From positions 1 through 43,605 of the forward strand of contig PWEU01000042.1 of the NCBI GenBank assembly GCA_003554005.1: 43,605 bases of DNA. The letters run 5' to 3'. The translations under genes were made by a program, and so were the position numbers. Under the pieces are notes generated by a model. That model did no database searches and was not told the origin of the DNA. It saw only the letters and a list, made by a program, of their open reading frames with translations. This DNA is from Nitriliruptoraceae bacterium (lineage in GTDB: Bacteria > Actinomycetota > Nitriliruptoria > Nitriliruptorales > Nitriliruptoraceae). Shown in pieces: positions 8,283 to 18,043 of the stretch (the first letter of the stretch is position 1; the number at the start of each line of letters is the position of its first letter).

Positions 8283-9025
8283 CCGAGCCGCTCCAGACCC
8301 GGCCAGCTCTCGGTGACCGGCGGACGGTCTGCCCCGATGCGCTGGAGGTAGGCGTTGAAGCTGTCGCGCCACACCCCATGGGCCTGGATCTGGAGCTCGG
8401 TGAGCTCCGAGAGCTCCACCAAGGCCAGTTGCTGCGGGTAGGTCATCACCAGGCGGCGGGCGATCGCGCACGAGGCGACCGCGTCCGCCCGCGCGCTGTG
8501 GGCATCGTCGAGCACCACCCCGTAGACCTGGCAGGCGGTCTCCAGGGGGCGCTTGCCCCGCCGGTACCGGTCCACGTGTCGGTCGAGCACCAGCGGGTCG
8601 AGCAGCACACAGTCGGGGAGCTCCAGGGCAGGCTCGAGCCGGGCGAACTCCGCAGCGAGCAGAGGCCAGTCGTAGGTCGCGTTGTAGATCACCAGCGGCC
8701 AGCCGCTGGAGGCGATCTCCCGCAGGTGCCGGTGGACGACCGGCAGGACCTCGGTGGCCGGTGGCGCCGCCTCCTCGGTGAGACGCTCGCGGGTGATCCC
8801 GTGGACCGCTGACGCACCCGCGGGGATCTCCACCTCGGCGCCGGGGTCGACCAGCCCGGCGTACAGGTCCTCGATCCTGCCGCCGCCGTCGTCGACGATC
8901 AGGGCCAGCTCCACGATCCGCGCCGTGGACGGGTCGACCCCGGTGGTCTCCAGGTCCAGCGCCGCGAAGGGGCCGGTCGTCCAGTCGGGGCGGCCATCGA
9001 GCGGGTCCAGGGACAGCTGTGACAC
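8279..9025 (-). CDS. DEDDh-type 3'-5' exonuclease (DnaQ/Exonuclease X-like)
   Basis: 248 residues. A DnaQ-fold nuclease that removes nucleotides from 3' ends with two metal ions. All catalytic residues are present: Asp24 and Glu26 in LDLETTG, Asp119 in IYNATYDWP, His176 and Asp181 in DAHSARADA. HGIT is the usual substrate-strand landmark. No polymerase, helicase or UvrC-like domain is attached. The GTG at 9025 has an aggag ribosome binding site 8 bases upstream, and a TAGGGT -10-like box lies at 9060-9065. The stop overlaps the start of the acyltransferase gene. Whether it acts in DNA repair or RNA trimming is not decided by the sequence. Confidence 0.93.
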   Translation of the reverse strand: MSQLSLDPLDGRPDWTTGPFAALDLETTGVDPSTARIVELALIVDDGGGRIEDLYAGLVDPGAEVEIPAGASAVHGITRERLTEEAAPPATEVLPVVHRHLREIASSGWPLVIYNATYDWPLLAAEFARLEPALELPDCVLLDPLVLDRHVDRYRRGKRPLETACQVYGVVLDDAHSARADAVASCAIARRLVMTYPQQLALVELSELTELQIQAHGVWRDSFNAYLQRIGADRPPVTESWPGLERLG

Positions 9026-9059
9026 GGGCGTCGCTCCTCAGGTCCTGCGGACACCGGTG

Positions 9060-9083
9060 ACCCTACGGGCCTGGACGTACCGT
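9060..9083. promoter_or_regulatory. Divergent -10-like boxes for the exonuclease and VIT genes
   Basis: Minus strand: TAGGGT (9065-9060), giving the exonuclease a leader of about 28 bases. Plus strand: TACCGT (9078-9083) in gacgtaccgt, 75 bases before the VIT ATG. The intergenic region is 133 bases. Confidence 0.35.
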
Positions 9084-9158
9084 GACGACCACCGTCCACA
9101 GCAGCGGACCATAGGCTGCCGGTGAACGCCCGACCAGGGCCCGTCCGACGAGACCAAG

Positions 9159-9953
9159 ATGCCGGAACCGCAACCTCCCGAGCACCCGACCTCCGCGCGG
9201 GACTACCCGCTGGAGTACATCGCGCAGCACATCGGCGAGGAACGCCGCAAGGTGTCCGTGCTGGGCGAGGTGCGTGAACTGGTCTTCGGTGCCCAGGACG
9301 GGCTGGTGTCCCCCCTCGCCGTGGTCGCCACCGTCGCCGGGGCCAGCACGGACAACCTCGCCGTCCTGGTGGCCGGCTTCGCGTCGGCGATGGCCGGGAT
9401 CTTCTCCATGGCCATCGGCGAGTACATGGGTTCCAAGAGCCAGGCCGAGATCGAGGGGGGCCACCTGGAACGGGAGTGGGAGGAGGTCCAGCAGCGGCCG
9501 TTCGAGTCCGAGGCCGAGGTCGCCTACCTGTTCATGCAGGAAGGGATGGACAGCGAGGTGGCATGGGAGACCGCCGCGGTGATCGCCCGCTACCCCGAGT
9601 CGCTCCTGGCGACGATGGTCGCCAAGGAGCTCGGGCTCAGCAGCGACGACCAGGCCGACGCCGCCGGCAGCCCTCTCCAGGGCGCAGTCGTGATGGGTGC
9701 GTCCTTCGCGGGCGGTGCGGCGGTGCCGATCCTGCCCTTCCTGTTCACCGAGGGGCTGCAGGCACTGGCCCTGGCGACCCTGTTCACCGGGCTGGTGCTG
9801 TTCGCGATCGGGGTCGTGAAGTCGCGGTGGCCCGCGCGGTTCTGGTTGTGGTCCGGCCTGGAGATCCTCGCCCTGGCGGCGGTGGCCGGCATCGCGGGGT
9901 ACCTGTTCGGCGGCGTGCTGCCCGACCTGCTCGGCTACGCCGGGGTGGTCTGA
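9159..9953 (+). CDS. VIT1/CCC1 family iron/manganese transporter
   Basis: 264 residues. VIT/CCC1 proteins move Fe2+ or Mn2+ across the membrane, usually out of the cytoplasm by proton antiport. The family opening ELVFGAQDGLVSPLAVVATVAGA spans TM1. TM2 ends in MAIGEYMGSKSQ, which carries the family's metal-path Glu and Ser residues. A hydrophilic metal-binding loop of about 85 residues rich in Glu and Met follows, then three C-terminal membrane segments, five in total. ATG at 9159; the leader has only a weak purine stretch. It stands alone and converges on fadB. Confidence 0.95.
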   Translation: MPEPQPPEHPTSARDYPLEYIAQHIGEERRKVSVLGEVRELVFGAQDGLVSPLAVVATVAGASTDNLAVLVAGFASAMAGIFSMAIGEYMGSKSQAEIEGGHLEREWEEVQQRPFESEAEVAYLFMQEGMDSEVAWETAAVIARYPESLLATMVAKELGLSSDDQADAAGSPLQGAVVMGASFAGGAAVPILPFLFTEGLQALALATLFTGLVLFAIGVVKSRWPARFWLWSGLEILALAAVAGIAGYLFGGVLPDLLGYAGVV

Positions 9954-10007
9954 TCGAGCAGCAGCGCTCGGCGGCCGCCCAGCTGGCACCGGAGACCGAC
10001 GACCACC

Positions 10008-10036
10008 GGACCCGCCAGTGCGACGGCCGGCGGTCC
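10008..10036. terminator. Hairpin between VIT and fadB
   Basis: ggacc(c)gcc (10008-10016) pairs with ggcggtcc (10029-10036), an 8-bp stem with one bulged base, between the convergent VIT and fadB stops. Confidence 0.45.
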
Positions 10037-10044
10037 TGAGCGGG

Positions 10045-12225
10045 TCAGCGACGCGTCCGGAGCGGCTCCCCGGTCTCCGCCTTGGCCAGCAGGCTGAGGG
10101 GCGGGGTGAACCGCTCCCCGTAGACCTCCGCCAGCGACTTGCACCGCCCCACGAAGCCCGTCGTCCCGCCCGGATACTGGTCGATGTACTGGGCGACCCC
10201 GCCGGTCCACGCCGGGAACCCGATCCCGAAGATCGAGCCGATGTTGGCATCCTCGAAGGTCTCGATCACGCCCTCGTCGAAGCACTTGACCGTCTCGAGC
10301 GCCTCGGCGAACAGCATCCGTTCGATGAGGTCGGTGAGCGGCACGTCGTTGTCACCGCTGGTGATGTGGTCGAGCAGCCCCGGCCACAGCCCGGTCCGCT
10401 TGCCGTCCTCTCCGTAGTCGTAGAAGCCGGCGCCCGAGGAACGGCCCTCCCGCCCGTGGGCCTCCACCAGCGTGTCGAGCAGCTCGTAGGCGGGGTGGCG
10501 CTCGTAGGGGGTGCCGTTCCGCTCGGCCGCGGCGCGGTACTCGGCCTCGATCTTGCGCGGCAGGGTGAGGGTCAGCTCGTCCATCAGCTGCAGGGGCGGG
10601 GCCGGGTAGCCGGCCTGCTCGCCGGCGCGCTCGATCCGGACGGGGTGGATGCCCTCGCCGAGCATCGCGACGGCCTCGTTGAGGAAGGTCCCGATGACCC
10701 GGGAGGTGAAGAACCCGCGCGCGTCATTGACCACGATCGGGGTCTTCTTGATCTGCTGCACGAGGTCGATCGCCTTGGCGACGGCCGCATCCGAGGTGCG
10801 CTCACCCCGGATGATCTCGACCAGTGGCATCTTGTCCACGGGCGAGAAGAAGTGCAGGCCGATGAAGTCCTCGGCCCGTTCGACGCCGGTCGCCAGCTCC
10901 GTGATCGGCAGGGTCGAGGTGTTGGAGCACAGCAGGGCGTCCCGTGCCACGACCGGCTCGGTGTCCCCGAACACACGGTGCTTGAGCTCGGTGGACTCGA
11001 ACACCGCCTCGATCACCAGGTCGCAGCCGGCGAGGTCCTCGTAACGGTCGGTGGGCGTGATCCGGTCGAGCAGCGCCTGGCCCTGCTCCGCGGTCACCTT
11101 GCCCCGCTCGATCCCCTTGGCGACCAGCTTCTCCGAGTAGCCCTTGCCCTTGGCGGCGGCCTCGACCGCGACGTCCTTGAGCACCACCTCGATGCCCGAA
11201 CGGGCGCACTGGTAGGCGATGCCCGCACCCATCATCCCGGCACCGAGCACGGCGACCTTGGTGGCTGCCCACCGCTCGTAGCCGTCGGGCCGGGACGAGC
11301 CCTTCTCGATCGCCTGGAGGGCGAAGAAGAAGGCCTGGGTCATGTTCTTCGACTGCGGCGAGTTGCACACCAGGTCGGCGAAGTAGCGCGACTCGATGCG
11401 GGTGGCGGTCTCGAAGGGGACCTGGGCACCCTCGTAGGCGGCGCAGAGGATGTTGCGCGGCGCGGGGTAGTCCGCCCCCTTGGTCTGCTTGCGCAGGTTC
11501 GCCGGGATGGCCGGCGCGTTGGCGGCGAAGGACGGCCGAGAGGGATCGCCACCGGGCATGCGGTAGCCATCGGTGTCCCAGGGCTGCCGCGCCTCGGGGT
11601 TGGCGGCGATCCAGGCCCGGGCGCTGGCCAGCATCTCGTCGGCGTCGGCCACGACCTCGTCGATCAGGCCCAGTTCGTGCGCCTTGGCCACCTTGTGCCG
11701 CTGCCCCTGCAGCAGCACGTTCATCAGCGCGGGGATGATGCCCATCATCCGCACCGTGCGCACCACCCCGCCCCCACCCGGGAGCAGGCCGAGCGTGACC
11801 TCGGGCAGCCCGAACACCGCCCGCGGGTCATCGATCGCCACGCGGTGGTGGCAGGCCAGCGCCAGCTCGAGACCGCCTCCGAGCGCGGTGCCGTTCAACG
11901 CAGCGACCACGGGCACACCCAGGGTCTCCAGGGTGCGCAGGTGCGCTTTGAGCTGCTCGGTGTCGGCGAAGACCGTCCCGGCGTCGTCCGGAGTGGCCGC
12001 GATCAGCTCCTTGAGGTCCCCGCCGGCGAAGAACGTCGGCTTGCCGGAGGCCAGGATCACCCCCGCGAGGTCCTCCTCGGTCCGGAGTCGGCGGACCACT
12101 TCGCCGAGGTCCTCGCCGAACCGGGCCCGCATCGTGTTCGCCCGCTGCGTGGGGTCGTCCATCGTGAGGGTGACGATGCCGTCGGCGTCGCGGTCGTAGC
12201 GGATGGTCTCGAGGTCGGTGGTCAC
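10045..12225 (-). CDS. fadB: Fatty-acid oxidation multifunctional enzyme: enoyl-CoA hydratase / 3-hydroxyacyl-CoA dehydrogenase
   Basis: 726 residues, the usual FadB size. Catalyses hydration of 2-enoyl-CoA and NAD-dependent oxidation of 3-hydroxyacyl-CoA in beta-oxidation. N-terminal crotonase domain (about 1-200) has both catalytic Glu residues, in GGGLELALACHHR and FGLPEVTLG. The NAD-binding domain starts near residue 322 (VAVLGAGMMGAGIAY), and the catalytic His is in LHFFSPVDKMPLVEII. Two C-terminal dehydrogenase domains follow, with ending GGVAQYIDQYPGGT. GTG at 12225 is chosen because ggag precedes it by about 8 bases; the upstream open frame is low-complexity. It lies 124 bases downstream of fadA on the same strand, forming the trifunctional complex operon. 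Confidence 0.97.
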   Translation of the reverse strand: MTTDLETIRYDRDADGIVTLTMDDPTQRANTMRARFGEDLGEVVRRLRTEEDLAGVILASGKPTFFAGGDLKELIAATPDDAGTVFADTEQLKAHLRTLETLGVPVVAALNGTALGGGLELALACHHRVAIDDPRAVFGLPEVTLGLLPGGGGVVRTVRMMGIIPALMNVLLQGQRHKVAKAHELGLIDEVVADADEMLASARAWIAANPEARQPWDTDGYRMPGGDPSRPSFAANAPAIPANLRKQTKGADYPAPRNILCAAYEGAQVPFETATRIESRYFADLVCNSPQSKNMTQAFFFALQAIEKGSSRPDGYERWAATKVAVLGAGMMGAGIAYQCARSGIEVVLKDVAVEAAAKGKGYSEKLVAKGIERGKVTAEQGQALLDRITPTDRYEDLAGCDLVIEAVFESTELKHRVFGDTEPVVARDALLCSNTSTLPITELATGVERAEDFIGLHFFSPVDKMPLVEIIRGERTSDAAVAKAIDLVQQIKKTPIVVNDARGFFTSRVIGTFLNEAVAMLGEGIHPVRIERAGEQAGYPAPPLQLMDELTLTLPRKIEAEYRAAAERNGTPYERHPAYELLDTLVEAHGREGRSSGAGFYDYGEDGKRTGLWPGLLDHITSGDNDVPLTDLIERMLFAEALETVKCFDEGVIETFEDANIGSIFGIGFPAWTGGVAQYIDQYPGGTTGFVGRCKSLAEVYGERFTPPLSLLAKAETGEPLRTRR

Positions 12226-12349
12226 GGCAGCTCCATCGGGATGCGCGGGGTGGTGACGTGGGTGATCGGTGGCCAGCGGCGGGACGATGCGGGCGGGCGA
12301 GGCGGACGGGTCGGGCGAGGCGGCCGGCTCTGGCGGACGTCGTCGCGGA

Positions 12350-13561
<1,212 letters not shown>

Positions 13562-13629
13562 GGCCGTCTCCTCGAACTCGGTCGGCTGATCGCTGGGTTG
13601 ACGGACTCCCACCCGTCGCCTGATCGGGA

Positions 13630-13635
13630 ACGGTA
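13630..13635 (-). promoter_or_regulatory. Putative -10 box (TACCGT) of the fadA-fadB operon
   Basis: Minus-strand ggttgacgTACCGTtcc. The same core, g-TACCGT, precedes VIT and both quinone-oxidoreductase genes. A typical -35 is not clear. Confidence 0.35.
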
Positions 13636-13714
13636 CGTCAACCTCCGTCGCCCCGGCACATCCTCGGGGTCACCGAGGTTGCGCAGCACCCCCGCCGCTC
13701 GCGCGATCGCAGGC

Positions 13715-14725
13715 TCACCCGCAGCCTGGGTCCACCCGCGCGTCGGCGACGGCCGAGCGCACCAACCCCACCGGAGTCGCGACCCCGCGTTGATCGGCGG
13801 TGCGGGCGAAGACCTGCCCCACGACCCGCCCCTCGACGTCGAGCACCGGCGAACCCGATGCGCCCGCGCCGACCTCCAGCGCGAGCAGCAGACGGTCGGG
13901 CTCCACGCGGTCCACCCGACCTTCGCGCAGGGCGGGTCGAGCACCGGGGAAGCCGACCGTCACGATCGACTGGCCGAGGGTGGCGCTCGGGCCGACCACG
14001 AGAGCAGGGGGCACCGCATCCTCGTCCAGCACGAGAACGGCGACGTCCGCGGTCTCCGCGAGCAGCACGGTGCGGACCTGGACCCCCGGTCCGGCATCCA
14101 GTGGCTGCACGACGGTGGAACGTGCCGACTCCACGACGTGGCGGTTGGTGACCACGGTGGGCGTTCCGTCGAGCTCGAGGCTGAACGCGCTGCCGCTGCG
14201 CGATCGCCCCGCGCAGTCGACGCTGCGGACCAGCAGCAGCGACTCCGTGATCGCCGCGTCATCGCCCAGCGCCTCCTCGACCGCACCACCGGCACTGAGG
14301 ACCGCGAGCCGGTCGAGCACCCATCCGCCGGCGGGTACGAGCATCGCGAGAGCGACCAGCACCCCCAGTGCGACCCGGATGCGGCCGAAGACCCGCGCCA
14401 TCGTCGTCTGGAAGCCATCGAGGTCGTCGGGGTCATACGGCCCCGGCGCCGGCTGGTCGCGACCCGCTGTGTCGGGGTCATCCGATCCCGGCGCTGGGTC
14501 CTCGGGCTCCGCTGCCGCGCGGTCGGGCGAACGCTGCCCATCCCGGTCGGGCCAGGTCCGCCCCTCGAGGCCGGGCCCATCGGACCCGGCCTGGTGGGCG
14601 AACGGTGGCTCTCGATCGGTCACGGTCACCACCCGGGACGTGGAGACACCGACGGTAGCGAGCGTGCGCTCAGCGGCAGCCCCGTCCTGCCTGGCGCATC
14701 GTCCACAGGCCATCCGCCCCGACAC
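13715..14725 (-). CDS. Membrane-anchored trypsin-like serine protease
   Basis: 336 residues. A Pro/Asp/Glu-rich cytoplasmic N-terminus is followed by one membrane segment (about 113-133) and an extracytoplasmic chymotrypsin-fold domain. Full triad visible: His196 (TNRHVV), Asp227 (ETADVAVL), Ser290 (GASGSPV). The layout resembles actinobacterial MarP/HtrA-like periplasmic proteases, without a PDZ domain. GTG at 14725 is chosen because gaggag sits about 7 bases upstream; an ATG at 14713 and GTGs at 14632 and 14623 are alternatives. The start is only 35 bases from that of the divergent HNH gene, with a LexA-type site between them, so this gene may also be SOS-controlled. Confidence 0.85.
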   Translation of the reverse strand: MSGRMACGRCARQDGAAAERTLATVGVSTSRVVTVTDREPPFAHQAGSDGPGLEGRTWPDRDGQRSPDRAAAEPEDPAPGSDDPDTAGRDQPAPGPYDPDDLDGFQTTMARVFGRIRVALGVLVALAMLVPAGGWVLDRLAVLSAGGAVEEALGDDAAITESLLLVRSVDCAGRSRSGSAFSLELDGTPTVVTNRHVVESARSTVVQPLDAGPGVQVRTVLLAETADVAVLVLDEDAVPPALVVGPSATLGQSIVTVGFPGARPALREGRVDRVEPDRLLLALEVGAGASGSPVLDVEGRVVGQVFARTADQRGVATPVGLVRSAVADARVDPGCG

Positions 14726-14741
14726 TTGCACTCTCCTCGTA

Positions 14742-14756
14742 TCGAACGTATGTTCG
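14742..14756. promoter_or_regulatory. LexA (SOS) box in the protease/HNH divergent promoter
   Basis: tCGAACgtatGTTCG has the Gram-positive SOS core GAAC-N4-GTTC and matches the Bacillus/Mycobacterium consensus CGAACRNRYGTTYC at 13 of 14 positions. On the plus strand, TATGTT (14749-14754) inside it forms a -10 box exactly 6 bases before the HNH ATG. LexA bound here should block both divergent genes. Confidence 0.85.
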
Positions 14757-14760
14757 CCTC

Positions 14761-16467
14761 ATGTCTCCTCGACCCACCCCCTCTCCCCCACCTCCGCTCA
14801 CGACGCGGCGGTCCCGCGGCGCGGGTCCGCGGCCGTTGGGCCGCCGAACGCGGGAGCGGGATCGCGAGGACCGCAGCCCACGTCTGGCGCGCGAACACCT
14901 CGGCGGGTACGACACCGGTCCGCAGCCCGCTGAAGCCGACGCTGATCGGTCCCGCACCGCGCCTGCCGACGCCGTCGCAGCACCATCCACTCCTGTCTCC
15001 GCGAGCGAGGCCCGGCCGGAACCGCCTCCGCATCCGGTCGACGACGCGGCGTGGCGCTACCTGCACGATCTGGACGAGCCACGGCCCGGGGAGGGCACCC
15101 CACCCTTCGGGCTCCCGGTCCTGGCCGAGATCCCGGGGCTGGCGACCGTGCTCGAGCAGCTCCGGGAGGCTGACCGGCTCATCGCCCGTGCCCTGGAGGG
15201 CATCCTGCTCCTGCAGGACCACGCCGACGTCGTCGGCATCACCGGCATCAGCCTCGACACCTGGCTGGCCACGATCGCCCGACGGACACGGGCCGACGCT
15301 CGCATGCTGCTCTCGGCGGCGGAGATGATGCGCCGCCTGCCGACGCTGCGGGCCGCGTTCCAGGAAGGACGCCTGTCGTGGGCTCAGGTCCGCGCGGTCG
15401 CGCTCAAGGCCCGACCCCTGCCGTGCTCGCTGGACGACCGGGTGGATGAGGCGGTCGCGGCCGCGCTCGACGGCGCCGCCGGCTCCGAGCCGGATGCCGT
15501 CACCCGGGTCATCGCCTGGTCACTGGCAGCCTTGCAGCCACGGCAGGTCGAGCAGGAGGAGCGCCGGGAGCAGCAACGCGAGTTCCTCGGCATGCAGCCC
15601 CGGCTCGACGGGACCGGAGGCCGGCTGTGGGGCGAGTTCTCCGCGACCTCATGGGCCGTGCTCGACGCGGCGCTGAACGAGCCATCCGTTACGGATCTCG
15701 GCCCCGGATCGGACAGCCGTGACAGCGACCACCGGGAGACCGGTCGGGCGCCCGGTACCGATCCAGACGGCACGCAGAGGGCGGCCCGCCTCGTCGAACT
15801 CCTCGACCAGGGCCTGGCAGGCGGCACCGACGCTGGCCGCGACCCCAACGGCCTGGCGGAAGGTGACGATGGTGACGATGGTGACGATGTGCCACGCCGA
15901 CGCCCGACGTCGAGCCGACCTCAGCTGCTGCTACGCGCGGACCTCGACACCCTGCTCGACCGGGAGCAGACCCCCGGTGCGCTGCTGACCAACGTCCTCG
16001 GCGGCCACGTGCGAGCGAGCGCACCGACGGTGCGGCGGCTCGTGGAGGAGCGCGGCGCCGACCTCCGGACCGTGATCCTGGACGACACCGGCAGCATCGT
16101 GGGTGTCGGTCGGCGCGTGCGGATCGCCCCCGGCTGGCTCCGGGACGCCGTCCTGGCGCTCCATGACACCTGCGCCGCTCCTGGTTGCAACGCCCCCGCA
16201 CGCGCGAGCCAGCTCGATCACGCGCGACCCTGGCAGCCAGCCCGACCCGAGGACCTCCCCGGCAGCACCGACGTCGGCGAGCTCGCCCCACTGTGCCCCG
16301 AGCACAACCGGCACAAGGAGCGCTCGGGTTGGACCGCGCGGCAGTCCACCGATGGCCGTCGGAGCTGGACCCATCGGCGCAGCGGCCTGACGACGCGGAC
16401 GATCCCGGCCACCTGGCGCCCGCAGGCGGGGACCCCACCGGGGGTCGCCGAGGAGCCGGCGGGATGA
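14761..16467 (+). CDS. DUF222 / HNH endonuclease-domain protein (13E12-repeat family type)
   Basis: 568 residues. After a basic, low-complexity N-terminus (1-100), a helical DUF222 domain covers about 110-400, interrupted by an acidic linker with GDDGDDGDD. A complete C-terminal HNH motif follows: CAAPGCNAPARASQLDHARPW, then LCPEHNRHK with the second metal pair and the final His. Family members are abundant in actinobacteria, their DNA substrate is unknown, and Mycobacterium tuberculosis 13E12 genes carry SOS boxes. ATG at 14761 is chosen; no Shine-Dalgarno sequence is present, but a -10-like TATGTT 6 bases upstream suggests a leaderless, LexA-repressed transcript. A later internal start cannot be excluded because the first 100 residues are featureless. 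Confidence 0.88.
   Translation: MSPRPTPSPPPPLTTRRSRGAGPRPLGRRTRERDREDRSPRLAREHLGGYDTGPQPAEADADRSRTAPADAVAAPSTPVSASEARPEPPPHPVDDAAWRYLHDLDEPRPGEGTPPFGLPVLAEIPGLATVLEQLREADRLIARALEGILLLQDHADVVGITGISLDTWLATIARRTRADARMLLSAAEMMRRLPTLRAAFQEGRLSWAQVRAVALKARPLPCSLDDRVDEAVAAALDGAAGSEPDAVTRVIAWSLAALQPRQVEQEERREQQREFLGMQPRLDGTGGRLWGEFSATSWAVLDAALNEPSVTDLGPGSDSRDSDHRETGRAPGTDPDGTQRAARLVELLDQGLAGGTDAGRDPNGLAEGDDGDDGDDVPRRRPTSSRPQLLLRADLDTLLDREQTPGALLTNVLGGHVRASAPTVRRLVEERGADLRTVILDDTGSIVGVGRRVRIAPGWLRDAVLALHDTCAAPGCNAPARASQLDHARPWQPARPEDLPGSTDVGELAPLCPEHNRHKERSGWTARQSTDGRRSWTHRRSGLTTRTIPATWRPQAGTPPGVAEEPAG
15862..15888 (+). repeat. Three 9-bp repeats in the HNH gene
   Basis: ggtgacgat repeated three times without change, encoding GDDGDDGDD in the acidic linker between DUF222 and HNH. 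Confidence 0.85.
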
Positions 16468-16472
16468 GCGTC

Positions 16473-16486
16473 GGCGGCGTGCCGCC
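16473..16486. terminator. Short hairpin between the HNH and VWA genes
   Basis: ggcggc-gt-gccgcc right after the HNH stop; weak loop, no T tract. A possible bidirectional terminator. Confidence 0.3.
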
Positions 16487-16516
16487 TCCACCCGTCCCTC
16501 GACGGGGACGTCCAGG

Positions 16517-17962
16517 TCAGGCGATCCGCTCGACGAACCCCGCCAGTTGCTGCAGGTTGCGGACCTCGACCATCTCGTCGACGTAGCGGGCATAGTTCGA
16601 TGCGATCGAGTCACCGCTGTCCCAGAACCGACGTGGCTCGGGGTTCAGCCAGTACACGTGCCGCGCCCGACGCTGGACATCCGACAGCACCCATCCCGCC
16701 GACTGGCGGTGGTTGTTGCGCGCGTCCCCGAGGATCAGGACCGTCGTGCGCGGACCCAGGTCCTCGGCGTAGTCCCGGTGGAAGCCCTCCAGCGCCCGAC
16801 CGTAATCGGAGTGGCCGTCGAGCCACACGAGCTCGGCTTCGACCAGCATCCGTCGCATGGCCTCATCCACCTCGCCGCTGGCGAACCAGGGCGTGACCTC
16901 GTCGAGCGCATCGATGAACGCGAAGGAACGGACGGTGGAGAACTGCTCCTGAAGGGCGTGCACCAGCTGCAGCGTGAACCGGGAGAAGGACGCGACCGAG
17001 CCCGAGACGTCGCACAGCAGGAACAGCTCGGGCTTGTGGGGACGACGGGGCCGGAAGGTGGGCTCGAAAGGGACACCACCGGTGATCAACGACCGGCGGA
17101 CCGTGCGCCGGATGTCCAGTCGACCATCACGACCGATCTTGCGTTTGGCGGCGACCCGTGTCGCGAGCTTGCGCGCCAACGGACGGATCTGGGCACGGAG
17201 CTCCTGCTGCTCCTCACGGCTGAGGTGGAACAGGTCCCGCTCCTCGATCGGCGGCCGGACGAGGCGGTCAGCCACCTGCTCGAGGCCTCGGTCAGCCGCG
17301 GCGTGGCGACGGATCTGCGCATCGACCTCCTGCCGGAATGCGCGGATGCGGCGCTCGAACTCGTCCCGCAGCAGCCGCTCCTCGAGCGGTGACAGGTCAC
17401 TGTCGCTGTCGTCCTGCTCCCGACGCAGCAGTTCGGCCAGCAGCCGTTGCGGATCGATCGCGCGGTAGACCTTGTACTGGAAGTAGGCGACGCGACCGTC
17501 GCGACCTTCCACGCGTCCGAACCGTTCCACGGCCTCCCGGGCCGCCCGCCGGATCGCTTGGTCGTCACCGCTGCCGAGCACCTCGACCAGCGACCGCAGC
17601 TGCGCGTCCGGATCCAGGTCGTCCGCGTCTGGTTCCTGGGTCTCCTCGGTGTCGTCGAGGTCCGCGGCGGAGCTCGGGGTGACGATCCGGGCGGGGAAGT
17701 AGAGGTCGAACAACTCATCGAAAGCGTCCCGCTGCGTCCTGGCCGTCACGGTCACCGACGCCAGCGCCTCCCGCAGCTGCTCGCGGTCGAGCAGCTCCAC
17801 GTGCCGAAGCGCCCGAACCGCGTCGATCGCGCCGGCCTGGGCCGCGGGCAGACCGGCGCGACGCAGGGCGGCGACCAGGTCGAGCACACGCGCGAGGACC
17901 CCTGACAGCGGCGGCGGTTCCTCTGCCAGCAGCGTGTGGAGGCGATCATGATCTTTCGGCAC
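16517..17962 (-). CDS. VWA-domain protein, CoxE-like
   Basis: 481 residues, no signal peptide or membrane segment. The N-terminal half is helical and charged, with an acidic stretch near 120-140. The C-terminal von Willebrand factor A domain has an intact metal site: DVSGSV (DxSxS, about residue 315), LDGHSDYGRAL and LILGDARNN. CoxE-like VWA proteins work with MoxR ATPases to insert metals or remodel partner proteins. GTG at 17962 is chosen because ggggaggag lies 6 bases upstream. It is the last gene of a MoxR / membrane protein / VWA unit, 81 bases after the previous stop. No CO-dehydrogenase gene is present, so the client is unknown. Confidence 0.9.
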   Translation of the reverse strand: MPKDHDRLHTLLAEEPPPLSGVLARVLDLVAALRRAGLPAAQAGAIDAVRALRHVELLDREQLREALASVTVTARTQRDAFDELFDLYFPARIVTPSSAADLDDTEETQEPDADDLDPDAQLRSLVEVLGSGDDQAIRRAAREAVERFGRVEGRDGRVAYFQYKVYRAIDPQRLLAELLRREQDDSDSDLSPLEERLLRDEFERRIRAFRQEVDAQIRRHAAADRGLEQVADRLVRPPIEERDLFHLSREEQQELRAQIRPLARKLATRVAAKRKIGRDGRLDIRRTVRRSLITGGVPFEPTFRPRRPHKPELFLLCDVSGSVASFSRFTLQLVHALQEQFSTVRSFAFIDALDEVTPWFASGEVDEAMRRMLVEAELVWLDGHSDYGRALEGFHRDYAEDLGPRTTVLILGDARNNHRQSAGWVLSDVQRRARHVYWLNPEPRRFWDSGDSIASNYARYVDEMVEVRNLQQLAGFVERIA

Positions 17963-18043
17963 CGAGCACTCCTCCCCGTCGCGGGACCGGCTCCCGACCG
18001 GATCGGCGACCGCCACGGTAGCCAGCGGTGGTGCCGCATGGCC

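Noticed and set aside
14761..16467. DUF222-HNH gene considered as a mobile homing endonuclease or intron remnant
   Set aside because: It is a complete free-standing gene with its own LexA box, no flanking repeats, intron structure or target-gene disruption.
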